A stretch of DNA of 64,000 nt from Alishewanella tabrizica (GCF_014652375.1 NZ_BMYR01000010.1:103236-167235); one strand, 5' to 3'; counted from the first letter of the stretch, positions 17,883-27,124 are shown. Notes: a model not told the origin generated them from the letters alone. Numbers and translations: made by a program.

Positions 17883-17911
17883 GGAGGAAAAGCAGTGCCG
17901 CCAAGCACTGC
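17883..17911 (-). terminator. Probable terminator after the 198-residue secreted protein gene
   Basis: GCAGTGC/GCACTGC stem (17892-17898 with 17905-17911), followed on the minus strand by TTTTCC. It lies 20 bases past the stop at 17931 and about 40 bases before the peptidase start. Confidence 0.6.
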
Positions 17912-17930
17912 CATCGCGAAAACAGGGTAA

Positions 17931-18527
17931 TTAGTCGGCATAGCCCCAAGGTACAGGAGGCAAAGCCACCGGTTTAGTTAGGTCAAACTCTACTCTAAAC
18001 TCGCGGCCTTCTCGTACCAATCGATACGTAAACTTTTCTGGGTAAACATACATTTGCCACGTATTGCCGTTCGATTGTGGCACACCACGAGAAGCAAAAA
18101 GTTCTTTAGAATACTGATCAGCTGGGAAAGATTGCGAATTTGGCCAGCCAGCATCTACTGTATGACCGCCATACATGGTTTGCACATCATGTGAACCATC
18201 TTTATTACGATGATCGTGTTTTAACGATAAACCTGCACCAGTTTTCGTAATAATCCAGGTGCGGGAATGATCATCGCCAACATGAAATGGGATCTGTAAT
18301 TCAGTATCGGTACAGCGACGCACATGCATAATAAGTGCGCCTTCAAAACCGGGTGCCGCAGGGGTATCGACTGCAATTTCACCTGCAAAGGCTTTGCCAC
18401 ATAGTGCCTTTAATTTATCGAAGAAGGCATCGTGCGTTGGGATGGAAACGAGTGGTGCAGGTTGAACAATTTGCGCATTAGCAGCAAAAACACTGAGTAG
18501 ACCAGCGATAATTAAGGTTTTTTTCAT
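17931..18527 (-). CDS. Secreted protein of unknown function
   Basis: I do not recognise a named domain. The 198-residue product has a signal peptide (MKKTLIIAGLLSVFAANA). The mature part has two cysteines (ALCGKAF, VRRCTD) that may form a disulfide, and several His/Asp-rich segments (FHVGDDHSRTW, LKHDHRNKDGSHD) that could bind a metal or ligand. The WQMYVYPEKFTYRLVREGREFRVEFDLTKP tail suggests a small beta-barrel. The start is preceded by AGGAGAAAAT. It has its own terminator and is separate from the divergent gene at 18603. Confidence 0.75.
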   Translation of the reverse strand: MKKTLIIAGLLSVFAANAQIVQPAPLVSIPTHDAFFDKLKALCGKAFAGEIAVDTPAAPGFEGALIMHVRRCTDTELQIPFHVGDDHSRTWIITKTGAGLSLKHDHRNKDGSHDVQTMYGGHTVDAGWPNSQSFPADQYSKELFASRGVPQSNGNTWQMYVYPEKFTYRLVREGREFRVEFDLTKPVALPPVPWGYAD

Positions 18528-18602
18528 TATTTTCTCCTATTTTTCAGTCAAACTATACCGTTAAAGCGTACTGGGTTCAAATCGGATGGATAAGGCGGCG
18601 TT

Positions 18603-18875
18603 ATGCAGAATGAGATTGATGGTAAGTTTTTATTAAGCTTGTACAGCAAAATTGAAAAATATGGCAAAGCGGTGACTACCCCAGAGGGCGCAGGCTTTAC
18701 ATTAGATGGGATCACGGTGAGTCAGGGCTATGATGGTTATGATGCCTATTTTTCGGATGGCGTGGTTCAGCTCACATTAGGTTTTCATAACAAATGGCAT
18801 GCGGATGCCAAAGAAGAGAAACAAATGGAAACCTTTTTAGAGCGCTTAAAATATATCCAAAAAAGTTATAATTGA
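18603..18875 (+). CDS. DUF3081-like small protein
   Basis: The 90-residue cytoplasmic protein (EIDGKFLLSLYSKIEKYGKAV ... GYDGYDAYFSDGVVQLTLGFHNKWHAD ... FLERLKYI) resembles the DUF3081 family of Alteromonadales/Vibrionales. It has an N-terminal helix, a small beta meander and a C-terminal helix. It has no signal peptide, and its function is unknown. It starts 75 bases from the divergent secreted protein and is followed, about 60 bases on, by the lysC promoter. The family assignment is from memory of sequence pattern and is moderately sure. Confidence 0.7.
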   Translation: MQNEIDGKFLLSLYSKIEKYGKAVTTPEGAGFTLDGITVSQGYDGYDAYFSDGVVQLTLGFHNKWHADAKEEKQMETFLERLKYIQKSYN

Positions 18876-18939
18876 TAAACTTCGCTTGACGATGATAAAA
18901 TAAAAGTGCATCTTTACGTTTAGATGGCTAAATGGCCGT

Positions 18940-18968
18940 TTGCAATTTACCGCAAAACGCGATAGAGT
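18940..18968 (+). promoter_or_regulatory. Probable sigma70 promoter of lysC
   Basis: TTGCAA (18940-18945) and TAGAGT (18963-18968) with a 17-base spacer. A start near 18975 would place the lysine aptamer at the beginning of the transcript. Confidence 0.5.
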
Positions 18969-18990
18969 GCGCACCGTCAATCGTATTCGA

Positions 18991-19163
18991 TAGACCAGAA
19001 GAGGCGCGCTAGCCAGGTATTCTATGTCAGAGCACTATTACTCGTAGCATAGAAGAGGGGGTTTAGCGCCGAGGGTAAACAACAAATAGTGGTTGTGCAC
19101 CCGGTTGCTAAGGCTGAATCCTTAGGACTGTCACCTTTAATCCGGTGGAGAGCTTCTGGCCTT
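18991..19163 (+). promoter_or_regulatory. Lysine riboswitch (L box) of lysC
   Basis: The conserved L-box landmarks appear in order. They are CCAGAAGAGGCGCGCT at the 5' side of P1/P2, the AGAGGGGGTTTAGCGCCGAGGGT segment region, GGTTGCTAAGG, GGACTGTCACC and the closing GGAGAGCTTCTGG. P1 pairs CCAGAAG (18995-19001) with CTTCTGG (19153-19159). No hairpin plus T-run lies between the aptamer and the GTG start at 19257. Repression by lysine is therefore probably at translation initiation (ribosome-binding site AAGGAG near 19242), as in E. coli lysC. Confidence 0.95.
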
Positions 19164-19256
19164 TGTTACTTACTGCAACGGTCTATTTCTATTCTCGTTT
19201 TGCGTGTTAGCAAATGCCATGCTCTGCTTATCTAATCTGTTAAGGAGAGAGACCCC

Positions 19257-20606
19257 GTGTCCAAACTTATTATTGCCAAATTTGGTGGCACTAGCGTGGC
19301 TGATTTCGATGCCATGTCACGTTGTGCTGATATTGTACTTGCTGATGAAAATATTCGTGTGGTGGTGGTGAGCGCCAGTTCTGGTGTGACCAATTTGCTC
19401 GTGGATATTACGCAAACGACCGATGTGCAGCAGCGCTATGGTGCTTATGCCGGTATTGAATCTATTACTTTAAATGTGTTGAATCGCTTACAACATCCAC
19501 AGGCGGTGGCCGAGCCTATTGCCTTACTACTGGGTGAGTTAAAAGCCTTGATTGAAAATGGCGGTGCGCTTTACAGCAGTGCGCATAAAGATCTTATTCA
19601 ATCTTTTGGTGAACGCTTAAGCTCCGTGTTGTTTGCGCAAGTGCTTGTTGAGCGTGATAGCCAAGCGCTGTGTTTTGATATTCGTCGAATCATGCGCACC
19701 GATGGCCGTTTTGGCAAAGCTGAGCCACAAATAGCCACTATTGCTGAACTGGCTGAAGTGCATTTAGCACCGCTTTTAAGTGATTATCGTATCGTTACTC
19801 AGGGATTTATTGGTGCCGATGACAGTGAGCAAACCACTACATTAGGGCGTGGTGGTTCTGATTACAGTGCCGCGTTACTGGCGGAAGCCTTACACGCGGC
19901 TACCGTGCAAATTTGGACCGATGTTGTGGGTATTTTTACAACAGATCCCCGCTTAACCAGTGATGCTCGTTGTATTCGTGAAATTAGCTTTGATGAAGCG
20001 GCGGAAATGGCGACCTTTGGTGCCAAGGTATTACATCCGGCCACTTTATTACCTGCTATGCGCCAAAATATCGCTGTGTTTGTGGGTTCTAGCCGCGAGC
20101 CAGCCGCTGGCGGCACGTGGATCGCCAAAGAGGTGCAAGAGCGTCCACCGTATCGAGCGATTGCTTTGCGTAAATCACAAACCTTAATTACGGTGAAAAG
20201 CCCGGCTATGCTGCATGCGGCAGGTTTCTTAACGCGGGTATTTGATACTTTAAGCCGGCATCAAATTTCGGTCGATTTGGTAACAACATCGGAAATCAGT
20301 GTTGCCCTAACTTTAGATCAAGGCGGCATGACCAGCGCGTTTAGTACCAATGTTGAACCTGCTTTAGAAGAGCTAAAAACCTTTAGCGAAGTGAGTGTGG
20401 AGCAGGGGCTGAGTTTGGTAGCCGTGATTGGTAACCATTTACATAGCAGTAAAGGTATTGCCGGTGAGCTGTTTAATGCGCTTGAACGGATCAATATGCG
20501 GTTAATTTGCCATGGCGCATCTAAGCATAATTTGTGTTTTTTAGTGCAAGATACCGATGGACCAGCGGTAGTTAAGCAGTTACACCAAAGTTTGTTTACG
20601 GCGTAA
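19257..20606 (+). CDS. lysC: Lysine-sensitive aspartate kinase III
   Basis: The 449-residue enzyme has the same length as E. coli LysC. It opens with the kinase motif KFGGTSVADFDAM and ends with two ACT-type regulatory segments (ITVKSPAMLHAAGFLTRVFDTLSRHQISVDLVTTSE). It phosphorylates aspartate, the first step to lysine, threonine and methionine, and is expected to be feedback-inhibited by lysine. It is a single-domain kinase without homoserine dehydrogenase. Translation starts at GTG behind TAAGGAGAGAG. The lysine riboswitch in its leader confirms the lysine-branch isozyme. Confidence 0.97.
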   Translation: MSKLIIAKFGGTSVADFDAMSRCADIVLADENIRVVVVSASSGVTNLLVDITQTTDVQQRYGAYAGIESITLNVLNRLQHPQAVAEPIALLLGELKALIENGGALYSSAHKDLIQSFGERLSSVLFAQVLVERDSQALCFDIRRIMRTDGRFGKAEPQIATIAELAEVHLAPLLSDYRIVTQGFIGADDSEQTTTLGRGGSDYSAALLAEALHAATVQIWTDVVGIFTTDPRLTSDARCIREISFDEAAEMATFGAKVLHPATLLPAMRQNIAVFVGSSREPAAGGTWIAKEVQERPPYRAIALRKSQTLITVKSPAMLHAAGFLTRVFDTLSRHQISVDLVTTSEISVALTLDQGGMTSAFSTNVEPALEELKTFSEVSVEQGLSLVAVIGNHLHSSKGIAGELFNALERINMRLICHGASKHNLCFLVQDTDGPAVVKQLHQSLFTA

Positions 20607-20643
20607 GTTTTCTTGCATTGAGACCATATTACACGGTTAAAAA

Positions 20644-20674
20644 AGCCCGTTAGTTAATCTAACGGGCTTTTTTT
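20644..20674. terminator. Bidirectional terminator between lysC and the DAACS symporter gene
   Basis: AGCCCGTTAG/CTAACGGGCT stem with TTAAT loop, with an A-run before and a T-run after. It serves lysC on the plus strand and the convergent symporter gene on the minus strand. Confidence 0.92.
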
Positions 20675-20716
20675 AGTCACGAGAAGGGGGCTCTGTATTG
20701 GGTTCTTTGTTGTTAT

Positions 20717-21955
20717 TTAGCGTGCTGCGTTAGATAACGTTGTTTCAGGTGAATGCTCCAGCATGTGTTCTTGATTACCAATCACCCTAGCAACCATTAA
20801 ATCACCGGTAACATTGGTTGCGGTGCGCATCATATCCACTATGCGATCGACAGCTGCAATAAACGCAATACCTTCAATGGGTAAACCGACAACACTTAAG
20901 GTCACTGTTAACATCACCATAGCGGTACCCGGTACACCGGCTGTACCGACAGACGCAATGGTAGCCGTACCAGCAATTAATAAATAATCTAAAGTGTCCA
21001 GCGGTATGCCATAAATATGGGCAATAAAAATTGCAGCAATAGCGGGGAAGATCCCGCCACAACCATCCATATTAATGGTCGCCCCTAATGGCAGCACAAA
21101 GCTGGCGTAGCTTTTAGATACCTTAAGATCTTCGGTGGCGACTTTAAAGGTGACCGGCAAAGTGCCATAGCTACTGGCGCTGCTGTAAGCAACGAGTTGC
21201 GCAGGTAAAACGGCTTTAAAGAAAGCCCTATAGCGCATGTTACCAAAGAGTTTAACCAAACCGCCGTAAACCACTAAAATATGAATAAAGCAGGCAAGAT
21301 AGATGGCACCAATAAACTTTGCCAATGGTAAGAGTGTTGCTAATCCAAAACTGCCCACTACCCACGCCATTAAGCCAAACACCCCAATGGGCGTTAGCTC
21401 TAACACCATTCGCGTTATTTGATACATAATATCAGCTCCCGATTGCACGACTTTTTTCATGGGGTCGGCTTTTTCACCAATGGCATTCATGGCAATGCCA
21501 ATGAGCGCTGCAAATAAAATAATTTGTAACACGTTACCTTCAGCAAGGGCGGCAATCGGGTTGGTTGGAATTAATCCTGTGAGCACATCGGCCACTGGCG
21601 GGATGTTGCGTTCACGAACCTCGGTTGCCACCAATTGCAAGCTCTCGCCCCAATTCATTAAACTACCGATGGTTAAGCCAATAAGGCTGGCAATAAACGC
21701 GGTAAGTAAAAACAAGCCTACCGTTTTAAAGGCTAAACGTTGCATTTTATGATTATCAGATAATGATGTAATGCTGGTGATTAAAGAGAAAAAGACTAAC
21801 GGCACAACCAGCATACGAATCGCATTAATAAATAATGTGCCTAAAGGTTTTAAGGCCGTTGCTTGCTCACCCAGCACCACACCCGCGGTAACACCCAGTA
21901 GCAACGCGCCTAATACGCGCTGCCAGAAAGGAATTGCAAACCAAAATTTTAACAT
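20717..21955 (-). CDS. Dicarboxylate/amino acid:cation symporter (DAACS family)
   Basis: The 412-residue inner-membrane protein has the family landmarks. They are the N-terminal LGALLLGVTAGVVLG, the serine-rich reentrant loop SSASSYGTLPVTFKVA, the NMDG motif (ATINMDGCGG) and a second reentrant loop GTAGVPGTAMVML. It takes up glutamate, aspartate or C4-dicarboxylates with Na+ or H+. Sequence alone does not separate GltP, GltT or serine/threonine transporters, so I give no symbol. It is monocistronic and converges on lysC across a shared terminator. Confidence 0.93.
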   Translation of the reverse strand: MLKFWFAIPFWQRVLGALLLGVTAGVVLGEQATALKPLGTLFINAIRMLVVPLVFFSLITSITSLSDNHKMQRLAFKTVGLFLLTAFIASLIGLTIGSLMNWGESLQLVATEVRERNIPPVADVLTGLIPTNPIAALAEGNVLQIILFAALIGIAMNAIGEKADPMKKVVQSGADIMYQITRMVLELTPIGVFGLMAWVVGSFGLATLLPLAKFIGAIYLACFIHILVVYGGLVKLFGNMRYRAFFKAVLPAQLVAYSSASSYGTLPVTFKVATEDLKVSKSYASFVLPLGATINMDGCGGIFPAIAAIFIAHIYGIPLDTLDYLLIAGTATIASVGTAGVPGTAMVMLTVTLSVVGLPIEGIAFIAAVDRIVDMMRTATNVTGDLMVARVIGNQEHMLEHSPETTLSNAAR

Positions 21956-22073
21956 AAATCAACCTTTTACCTTAGTATCGCAAAGCGTGACAGTATAAAA
22001 CGAAAAACGGCCATCACAAGGCCGCTTTTGTTCTATGTTATAACAAATTGTCTGTTTTAATGACGATTATAGA

Positions 22074-22730
22074 TCATTCATAGCTAAGCGGATCAGTCGT
22101 TTGGTTTAATTGAAAAGCTTCTAAACGCTCTTGGCAAGAACCGCATTTACCGCAGGCTTTGTCTCGGCCGTTATAGCACGTCCAGGTTTTGCTGTAATCT
22201 AGGCCCATGGCTAAACCATCACGTAAAATTTCAATTTTGGTTTGAGCTAAATAGGGGCTAACAATATCCACCGGCTCGTAATTGGCGATTTGACAAACAT
22301 CATTCATTTTTTGCACAAATTCAGGACGGCAATCTGGATAAATAAAGTGATCGCCTGAATGCGCGCCGTAATAGACGGCGCGTGCGCCCAGTGAATCGGC
22401 ATAGCCAACGGCTAATGACAACAAAATCATATTGCGATTGGGTACCACGGTCGATTTCATATTATCGGCCGCGTAATGGCCCTCCGGTACGTCAATATCA
22501 CTGGTTAAAGAAGAGCCACCGATCAGCTGGTTAATTGCCGAGATATCAACAATTTTATGATTAATCCCCAGTTCGCGACACACTTGCTCGGCACAAATCA
22601 ATTCTTTTACATGGCGCTGGCCATAATTAAACGAGAGGGCATACACCTCATGACCTGCCTGAATGGCTTTGTGTAACACGGTATAGGAATCCATACCGCC
22701 AGAATAAATAACCACAACTTTTTGCGTCAT
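22074..22730 (-). CDS. queC: 7-cyano-7-deazaguanine (preQ0) synthase
   Basis: The [13 protein letters not shown] pyrophosphatase-loop motif near the N-terminus and the C-terminal zinc site [15 protein letters not shown] identify QueC. It converts 7-carboxy-7-deazaguanine to preQ0 with ATP and ammonia in queuosine synthesis. I place the start at the ATG at 22730 ([12 protein letters not shown]), which matches family length (218 residues). The open frame extends 18 codons upstream into the divergent promoter region. It is divergent from queE, its pathway partner. Confidence 0.95.
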   Translation of the reverse strand: MTQKVVVIYSGGMDSYTVLHKAIQAGHEVYALSFNYGQRHVKELICAEQVCRELGINHKIVDISAINQLIGGSSLTSDIDVPEGHYAADNMKSTVVPNRNMILLSLAVGYADSLGARAVYYGAHSGDHFIYPDCRPEFVQKMNDVCQIANYEPVDIVSPYLAQTKIEILRDGLAMGLDYSKTWTCYNGRDKACGKCGSCQERLEAFQLNQTTDPLSYE

Positions 22731-22828
22731 AAGCCACACTCTCTTGTATAATGCCCGAAAAATTGGCCGCGCATTATAGTGCAAAAGTCAGTGCAAAAGC
22801 GACCAATACGCACTAATAGCCTATAACG

Positions 22829-23521
22829 ATGGCGCTAAGAGGAAATATAAAGCGGGTGTATAAGGTTAACGAAGTTTTTCAAACCATTCAAGGCGAGGGG
22901 TATTACACCGGTACGCCAGCTATTTTTGTTCGGCTGCAAGGCTGTCCAGTGGGCTGCTCTTGGTGTGATACCAAGCATACCTGGCAAATCGATCCTGATT
23001 TGCAGGTAACGCGTGCGACCCTTATAACAAAACGTGCTGATAGCGATTATTGGGCTGAAATGACGCCTGAGGAACTACTGCAACTTTTTCAAGAGCAGGG
23101 GTTTCAAGCTAAACATGTGGTGATCACTGGCGGCGAGCCATGTATGTACGATTTAGTTCCGTTGTGTGAAGCACTGCATGCTGGCGGCTTGACGACGCAA
23201 ATTGAAACCAGTGGCACTTTTGAAATAAGAGTGCCAGCAGCAAGCTGGGTAACCGTAGCGCCAAAAATTAACATGGCAGGCGGATACGCTGTGTTAACGT
23301 CTGCAATGCAGCGAGCCAATGAAATTAAACATCCTATTGCCATGCAAAAACACATAGATGAGTTAGTGGCACTGCTAAACCACACTGCAACGCAGGACAA
23401 GCTGATTTATTTGCAACCTATTAGCCAACAAAAACGGGCTACGGAATTGGCAATTGCTACCTGTATTGCCCGCAATTGGCGTTTAAGTGTGCAGGTACAT
23501 AAGTATTTAGGTATTGAATAA
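22829..23521 (+). CDS. queE: 7-carboxy-7-deazaguanine synthase (radical SAM)
   Basis: The protein has the QueE motif NEVFQTIQGEG..TGTPAIFVRLQGCPVGCSWCDTKHTW, in which CPVGCSWC supplies the CxxxCxxC-type iron-sulfur cysteines; VITGGEPCMYDL follows. It converts 6-carboxytetrahydropterin to 7-carboxy-7-deazaguanine. The ATG at 22829 has no good ribosome-binding site. A GTG at 22856, after AGAGGA, would give MYKVNEVFQ, which lines up with the E. coli start and is a serious alternative. The stop is only about 40 bases from the convergent neighbour's stop. Confidence 0.95.
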   Translation: MALRGNIKRVYKVNEVFQTIQGEGYYTGTPAIFVRLQGCPVGCSWCDTKHTWQIDPDLQVTRATLITKRADSDYWAEMTPEELLQLFQEQGFQAKHVVITGGEPCMYDLVPLCEALHAGGLTTQIETSGTFEIRVPAASWVTVAPKINMAGGYAVLTSAMQRANEIKHPIAMQKHIDELVALLNHTATQDKLIYLQPISQQKRATELAIATCIARNWRLSVQVHKYLGIE

Positions 23522-23561
23522 CGCCAAGCGCTACGATCTAACAACATGAGAGGCGCCAGCA

Positions 23562-24140
23562 TTAGGCATTGTGTTCTAACCAACGCTGTAATTGTGCTAA
23601 ACACACAGTGGGCTCTACTGCTGCCATACTAATTTTTAGCGCCGGTTGCATAGGCAGCAGTTCTAACCATCGCGCCGCTAGCCATGAAGTATCTTGTAGT
23701 TCTGGCTCGGGATACAGTTCGGCCAATTGTGGATAGTCTTTCAATAAGCGTGCAAAGGATGCGGCTAACGGTGCAAAATCGTCAGGCAAAATATCACCTT
23801 GCCAATCGGATTGGGGAGTAACTTGCGCCACATGCAGTTTGTCATGCTCTTGCCAGCGCTCTGTGATGTTATAGCGGCCGATGCCGCGAAGCGTAATACC
23901 TAATAGACCATCGGGTAATGCTTCAAAATCTTCAATCTTAACTTTGCAGATCTGATTTAATATTCTATCTGGATGGTTTTGACTGACAAAAGGGTTAAGC
24001 GTGGCGATGGCAAAGTCACGTTTATTGCTCATAGCCTCTTTAACCAGCCTAATATATCTTGGCTCAAACACGCGCAGTTTAAGTTTCCCTCTGGGTAATA
24101 AAAAACTGCTTAGTGGAAATAGTGCTAATTGTTCAATCAT
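23562..24140 (-). CDS. LON-substrate-binding-domain protein
   Basis: The 192 residues match a stand-alone N-terminal Lon domain: LALFPLSSFLLPRGKLKLRVFEPRYIRLV at the start, FAIATLNP, and GLLGITLRGIGRYNI. It has no ATPase or protease part. Such proteins are common in proteobacteria and their role is unknown; a peptide- or protein-binding adaptor is plausible. It converges on queE with little room between stops, and has no obvious operon partner. Confidence 0.9.
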   Translation of the reverse strand: MIEQLALFPLSSFLLPRGKLKLRVFEPRYIRLVKEAMSNKRDFAIATLNPFVSQNHPDRILNQICKVKIEDFEALPDGLLGITLRGIGRYNITERWQEHDKLHVAQVTPQSDWQGDILPDDFAPLAASFARLLKDYPQLAELYPEPELQDTSWLAARWLELLPMQPALKISMAAVEPTVCLAQLQRWLEHNA

Positions 24141-24265
24141 GGTGTACTACTCGTATAACCGGTTTAACTTCCCAACATGGGATAACATAGTTAAAGGGCT
24201 ATACGGGCAATAAACCGATGCAGATTGCTTAATCTATAAATGCCACAAGATTTGTTTTAGTCGCG

Positions 24266-24712
24266 CTAAACTTTTCGTACGGGATCATCTTTTAACTTGG
24301 GTATTTTAAGCCCTAATTCTTGGCCGCGATTGCGCGCATAATACGTACAGCCATAAAACATTAAACAAGATAATGCCAACTCTATTACGGATAGCCAAAA
24401 ATACAGCCCCTGACTGACCCAGAGATTGGTTAAGCTATGCAAAAAATAAATCATTACAATAAAATTCGCCCAAGCAAAGGTGTAAGCCTTACCGGTGATT
24501 ATGCCCCACATAGGAAACCACAACGGTAACCATAAGAGAATTAAGGTGCTAAGCGTGCTAGGTTTCAAATTTTGATCTGCACCATAGCTAACAGGTGCCA
24601 ACCAAATATGCCAAATGGGAATTAATAGCCATAATCCCCAATAACCGAGGCGTCCAAGTAATAAAAAACGCTGAGTTTCAGCAGACATGGGCGTAAGAGA
24701 GGGTGAACTCAT
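24266..24712 (-). CDS. DUF2069 inner-membrane protein
   Basis: The 148-residue protein has four predicted transmembrane segments (LGYWGLWLLIPIWHIWL, LILLWLPLWFPMWGI, FAWANFIVMIYFLHSL, FWLSVIELALSCLMFYGC) and matches the DUF2069 layout. It is last in the bepA-arsC-wrbA operon, where its start overlaps the wrbA stop by 4 bases. Function unknown; conserved linkage with wrbA and arsC-like genes is typical of Alteromonadales. Confidence 0.88.
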   Translation of the reverse strand: MSSPSLTPMSAETQRFLLLGRLGYWGLWLLIPIWHIWLAPVSYGADQNLKPSTLSTLILLWLPLWFPMWGIITGKAYTFAWANFIVMIYFLHSLTNLWVSQGLYFWLSVIELALSCLMFYGCTYYARNRGQELGLKIPKLKDDPVRKV

Positions 24713-25296
24713 GATGATGAGAATCCTTTGTTATGTAAAGCCAAACTTAAGTGTGCCAAACGCTTACCGAATGCCAAGGCTAAACGTTGTTCTTCTACCG
24801 ATAGCTGCGTGTCAGCTGTCATACCACTAACATGGCTTGGACCATAAGGCGTACCTCCGCTCTGCGTTTTATGCAATTCGGGTTCGCTGTACGGGATCCC
24901 CATTAACACCATGCCATGATGTAACAAAGGTAACATCATACTCAGTAAGTTTGCTTCATTACCACCATGCATGCTGCTAGACGAGGTGAAAACGCCAGCT
25001 GCTTTATTGATGAGCTCACCTTTCAGCCAGCAACTGGTGGTATTGTCCCAGAAAGCTTTGGCTTCTGCTGCCATGTTCCCGAAACGCACTGGACTACCAA
25101 AGGCTAAACCATCACAGCTACGAAGTTCTGCTAACTCCACAATAGGGTGTTTTGTTGGAGTATCGGCATTAAAGCCAGCAATACAACGAATTTTTGCTTC
25201 AGCGCCTCCAAGTTGTACACCGCTGGCAATTTTTTCAGCCAAGGCGGCTACTGAGCCATGGCGAGAGTAATAAAGGATCAGCACAGTACACGTCAT
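24709..25296 (-). CDS. wrbA: WrbA-like NAD(P)H:quinone oxidoreductase
   Basis: The 195-residue flavodoxin-fold protein has the FMN-phosphate loop YYSRHGSVAALAEKIASG and the GSPVRFGNMAAEAKAFWD and GGTPYGPSHVSG segments typical of WrbA. It reduces quinones by two electrons and protects against redox cycling. It overlaps the arsC-like stop by 4 bases and the DUF2069 start by 4 bases, so it is tightly coupled. A paralogous flavodoxin-like quinone reductase cannot be fully excluded. Confidence 0.9.
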   Translation of the reverse strand: MTCTVLILYYSRHGSVAALAEKIASGVQLGGAEAKIRCIAGFNADTPTKHPIVELAELRSCDGLAFGSPVRFGNMAAEAKAFWDNTTSCWLKGELINKAAGVFTSSSSMHGGNEANLLSMMLPLLHHGMVLMGIPYSEPELHKTQSGGTPYGPSHVSGMTADTQLSVEEQRLALAFGKRLAHLSLALHNKGFSSS

Positions 25297-25640
25297 GATA
25301 AAATCGCCGTAATATTTGACAGTGGCCGGCCAATTGCCGCTAAATTGCCATGCACCACAATTGGACGCTCGAGTAACCGTGGATGTAACGCGATAGCGTC
25401 TATCAGGTGTTGATCAGTAAGAGAGGTTTCGGCCAAACCAAGCTGGTTGTATTCCTCTTCTTTCTCTCGAAGCATGTTTCGCACAGGCAACGCCAGTTTA
25501 GTGTGTAATGCCTTGAGCTCAGTTGTCGTTAAAGGGGTTTTTAAATACTCTACGATGGTAAAGGGGTGCCCAAGCGTGGTTAAAAGGGCTAGCGCTTCGC
25601 GACTTTTTGAGCAACGAGGATTGTGATAAAGCGTTATCAT
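25293..25640 (-). CDS. arsC: ArsC-family reductase (glutaredoxin-coupled type)
   Basis: The 115-residue protein has the HNPRCSKSREAL active site with the single catalytic cysteine at residue 10, and the RPIVVHG segment containing the expected substrate arginine. It matches glutaredoxin-dependent arsenate reductases of the YfgD type, found next to bepA in E. coli too. No arsB, arsR or ars operon is nearby, so a housekeeping redox role is as likely as arsenate detoxification. Confidence 0.85.
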   Translation of the reverse strand: MITLYHNPRCSKSREALALLTTLGHPFTIVEYLKTPLTTTELKALHTKLALPVRNMLREKEEEYNQLGLAETSLTDQHLIDAIALHPRLLERPIVVHGNLAAIGRPLSNITAILS

Positions 25641-25675
25641 ATAAAAAGAGTCTCTATAATACTGTCAATACAAAT

Positions 25676-27124
25676 TTACATGCGTTGCAGGCGATCAAAT
25701 TCAGCTTGAAGTTGACGTTTTTTCGCTTCAATACGCCGGTTTTCTAACCGTGCTTCAGGTTTTAGATGATTTAATGCTTCGTTCAAATCATCAATTGCTT
25801 TTGGATAATTCGCTAATTGATAAAATAAGTCTGCGCGTGCTTCATAGTACTTAGCAAAATCTTCTTGCAGTTTATACGCTTCAGAAAGGAGATCATACGC
25901 TAAAATATTATCGTCTTTGTAGTAAAGTAAATTACGTAGTAAATGAACTGCTAGGCCATAACTACCCGATTTTATTGCTACGTTAGCATAGTTTAGTGTC
26001 ACGACTTGATTATTAGGGCGCAACAGGTAAGCCTGCTGTAATAGATCTAGAGCATTTTGATATTGCTGCTGGCCAATTAAGATATCGGTATAGACGTCAA
26101 GATAATATAGATTATGCGGATCTTGTTGAAATAACGCGTCAATTTCTTTAAACGCGGCATCATATTGTTTGTCATCGAGTAAGGCGACGGCTAAACCATA
26201 GCGATTAGCCCGAGTATTTCCACCTGGTGCCGCGAGCTTACGTGTGAAAATAGTTAACGCATCTTTTGTATCGTGGTGATAACGTGCCAGTACTCTGGCT
26301 TTGCTTAGGGTAAAGTCCTGACTGTCAGGTACAAAACGTTGTGGATATTGTTGTGCTCTTAAGCGGGTATCACTCACCCGTGCTTGTGATAATGGATGCG
26401 TTTGTAAAAATGCTAATTGTTGGTTTACGAAACGGCTTTGCTCACTGAGTTTGGCAAAAAACTGAGGTACAGCATTTGGATCGAAGCCTGCTTCTGCCAA
26501 AATATTCATCCCAATACGATCAGCCTCTTGCTCATTGCTGCGCGTAAAGTTAATCGCGCTTTGTTGCGCTGCACCTTGTGAGGCCATCATGGCTGCCATG
26601 CCCGCTTCAGGGTTTACTGTAGCCAACACAATGGCGCCGAGTAATCCTGCGATACTCAACGGGGCGCGTTGATTTTGTGCTTCTACAAAGCGGGCAATAT
26701 GCCGTTGTGTCACGTGCGCAATTTCGTGTGCTATAACAGAGGCAAATTCACTTTCACTGTCGGCAATGGCAAGCGTGCCTGTGTGCGAAGCGATGTTGCC
26801 GCCCAAGGTGGCAAAGGCATTGATGTTTCTATTGTTAACCCAGTAGAATTTAAACGGAAACTTTACATCATTAGCGCGTGCGACAAGTCTGTTCCCTAAG
26901 GCATTGATATATTCATCTAAAAGCGGATCATACACCATGGGTAAGCTACCACGGGTTTGACGCATCATCACATCACCTAATTGCTTTTCCTTTTCGGGTG
27001 TTAACGTTGAGAAAGCGTTACCGCCAATGTCTGGTAGCTTACTTAACGCGTGAGCCGGTGTGGCATGCAAAAAGCAGGCAAGAAAAAAAAGGGCAAGGGT
27101 CGGTTTTACTGCAAGGCTCATCAT
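25676..27124 (-). CDS. bepA: BepA-type periplasmic M48 metalloprotease with TPR domain
   Basis: The 482-residue protein has a signal peptide, then an M48 protease domain with HEIAHVTQRH (HExxH zinc motif) and the downstream glutamate ligand in NEQEADRIG. A C-terminal tetratricopeptide array follows (about residues 300-470). BepA acts as chaperone and protease for LptD and other outer-membrane proteins. It is first in the operon bepA-arsC-wrbA-DUF2069 and divergent from perM, as in E. coli. Its length matches E. coli BepA (487). Confidence 0.95.
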   Translation of the reverse strand: MMSLAVKPTLALFFLACFLHATPAHALSKLPDIGGNAFSTLTPEKEKQLGDVMMRQTRGSLPMVYDPLLDEYINALGNRLVARANDVKFPFKFYWVNNRNINAFATLGGNIASHTGTLAIADSESEFASVIAHEIAHVTQRHIARFVEAQNQRAPLSIAGLLGAIVLATVNPEAGMAAMMASQGAAQQSAINFTRSNEQEADRIGMNILAEAGFDPNAVPQFFAKLSEQSRFVNQQLAFLQTHPLSQARVSDTRLRAQQYPQRFVPDSQDFTLSKARVLARYHHDTKDALTIFTRKLAAPGGNTRANRYGLAVALLDDKQYDAAFKEIDALFQQDPHNLYYLDVYTDILIGQQQYQNALDLLQQAYLLRPNNQVVTLNYANVAIKSGSYGLAVHLLRNLLYYKDDNILAYDLLSEAYKLQEDFAKYYEARADLFYQLANYPKAIDDLNEALNHLKPEARLENRRIEAKKRQLQAEFDRLQRM

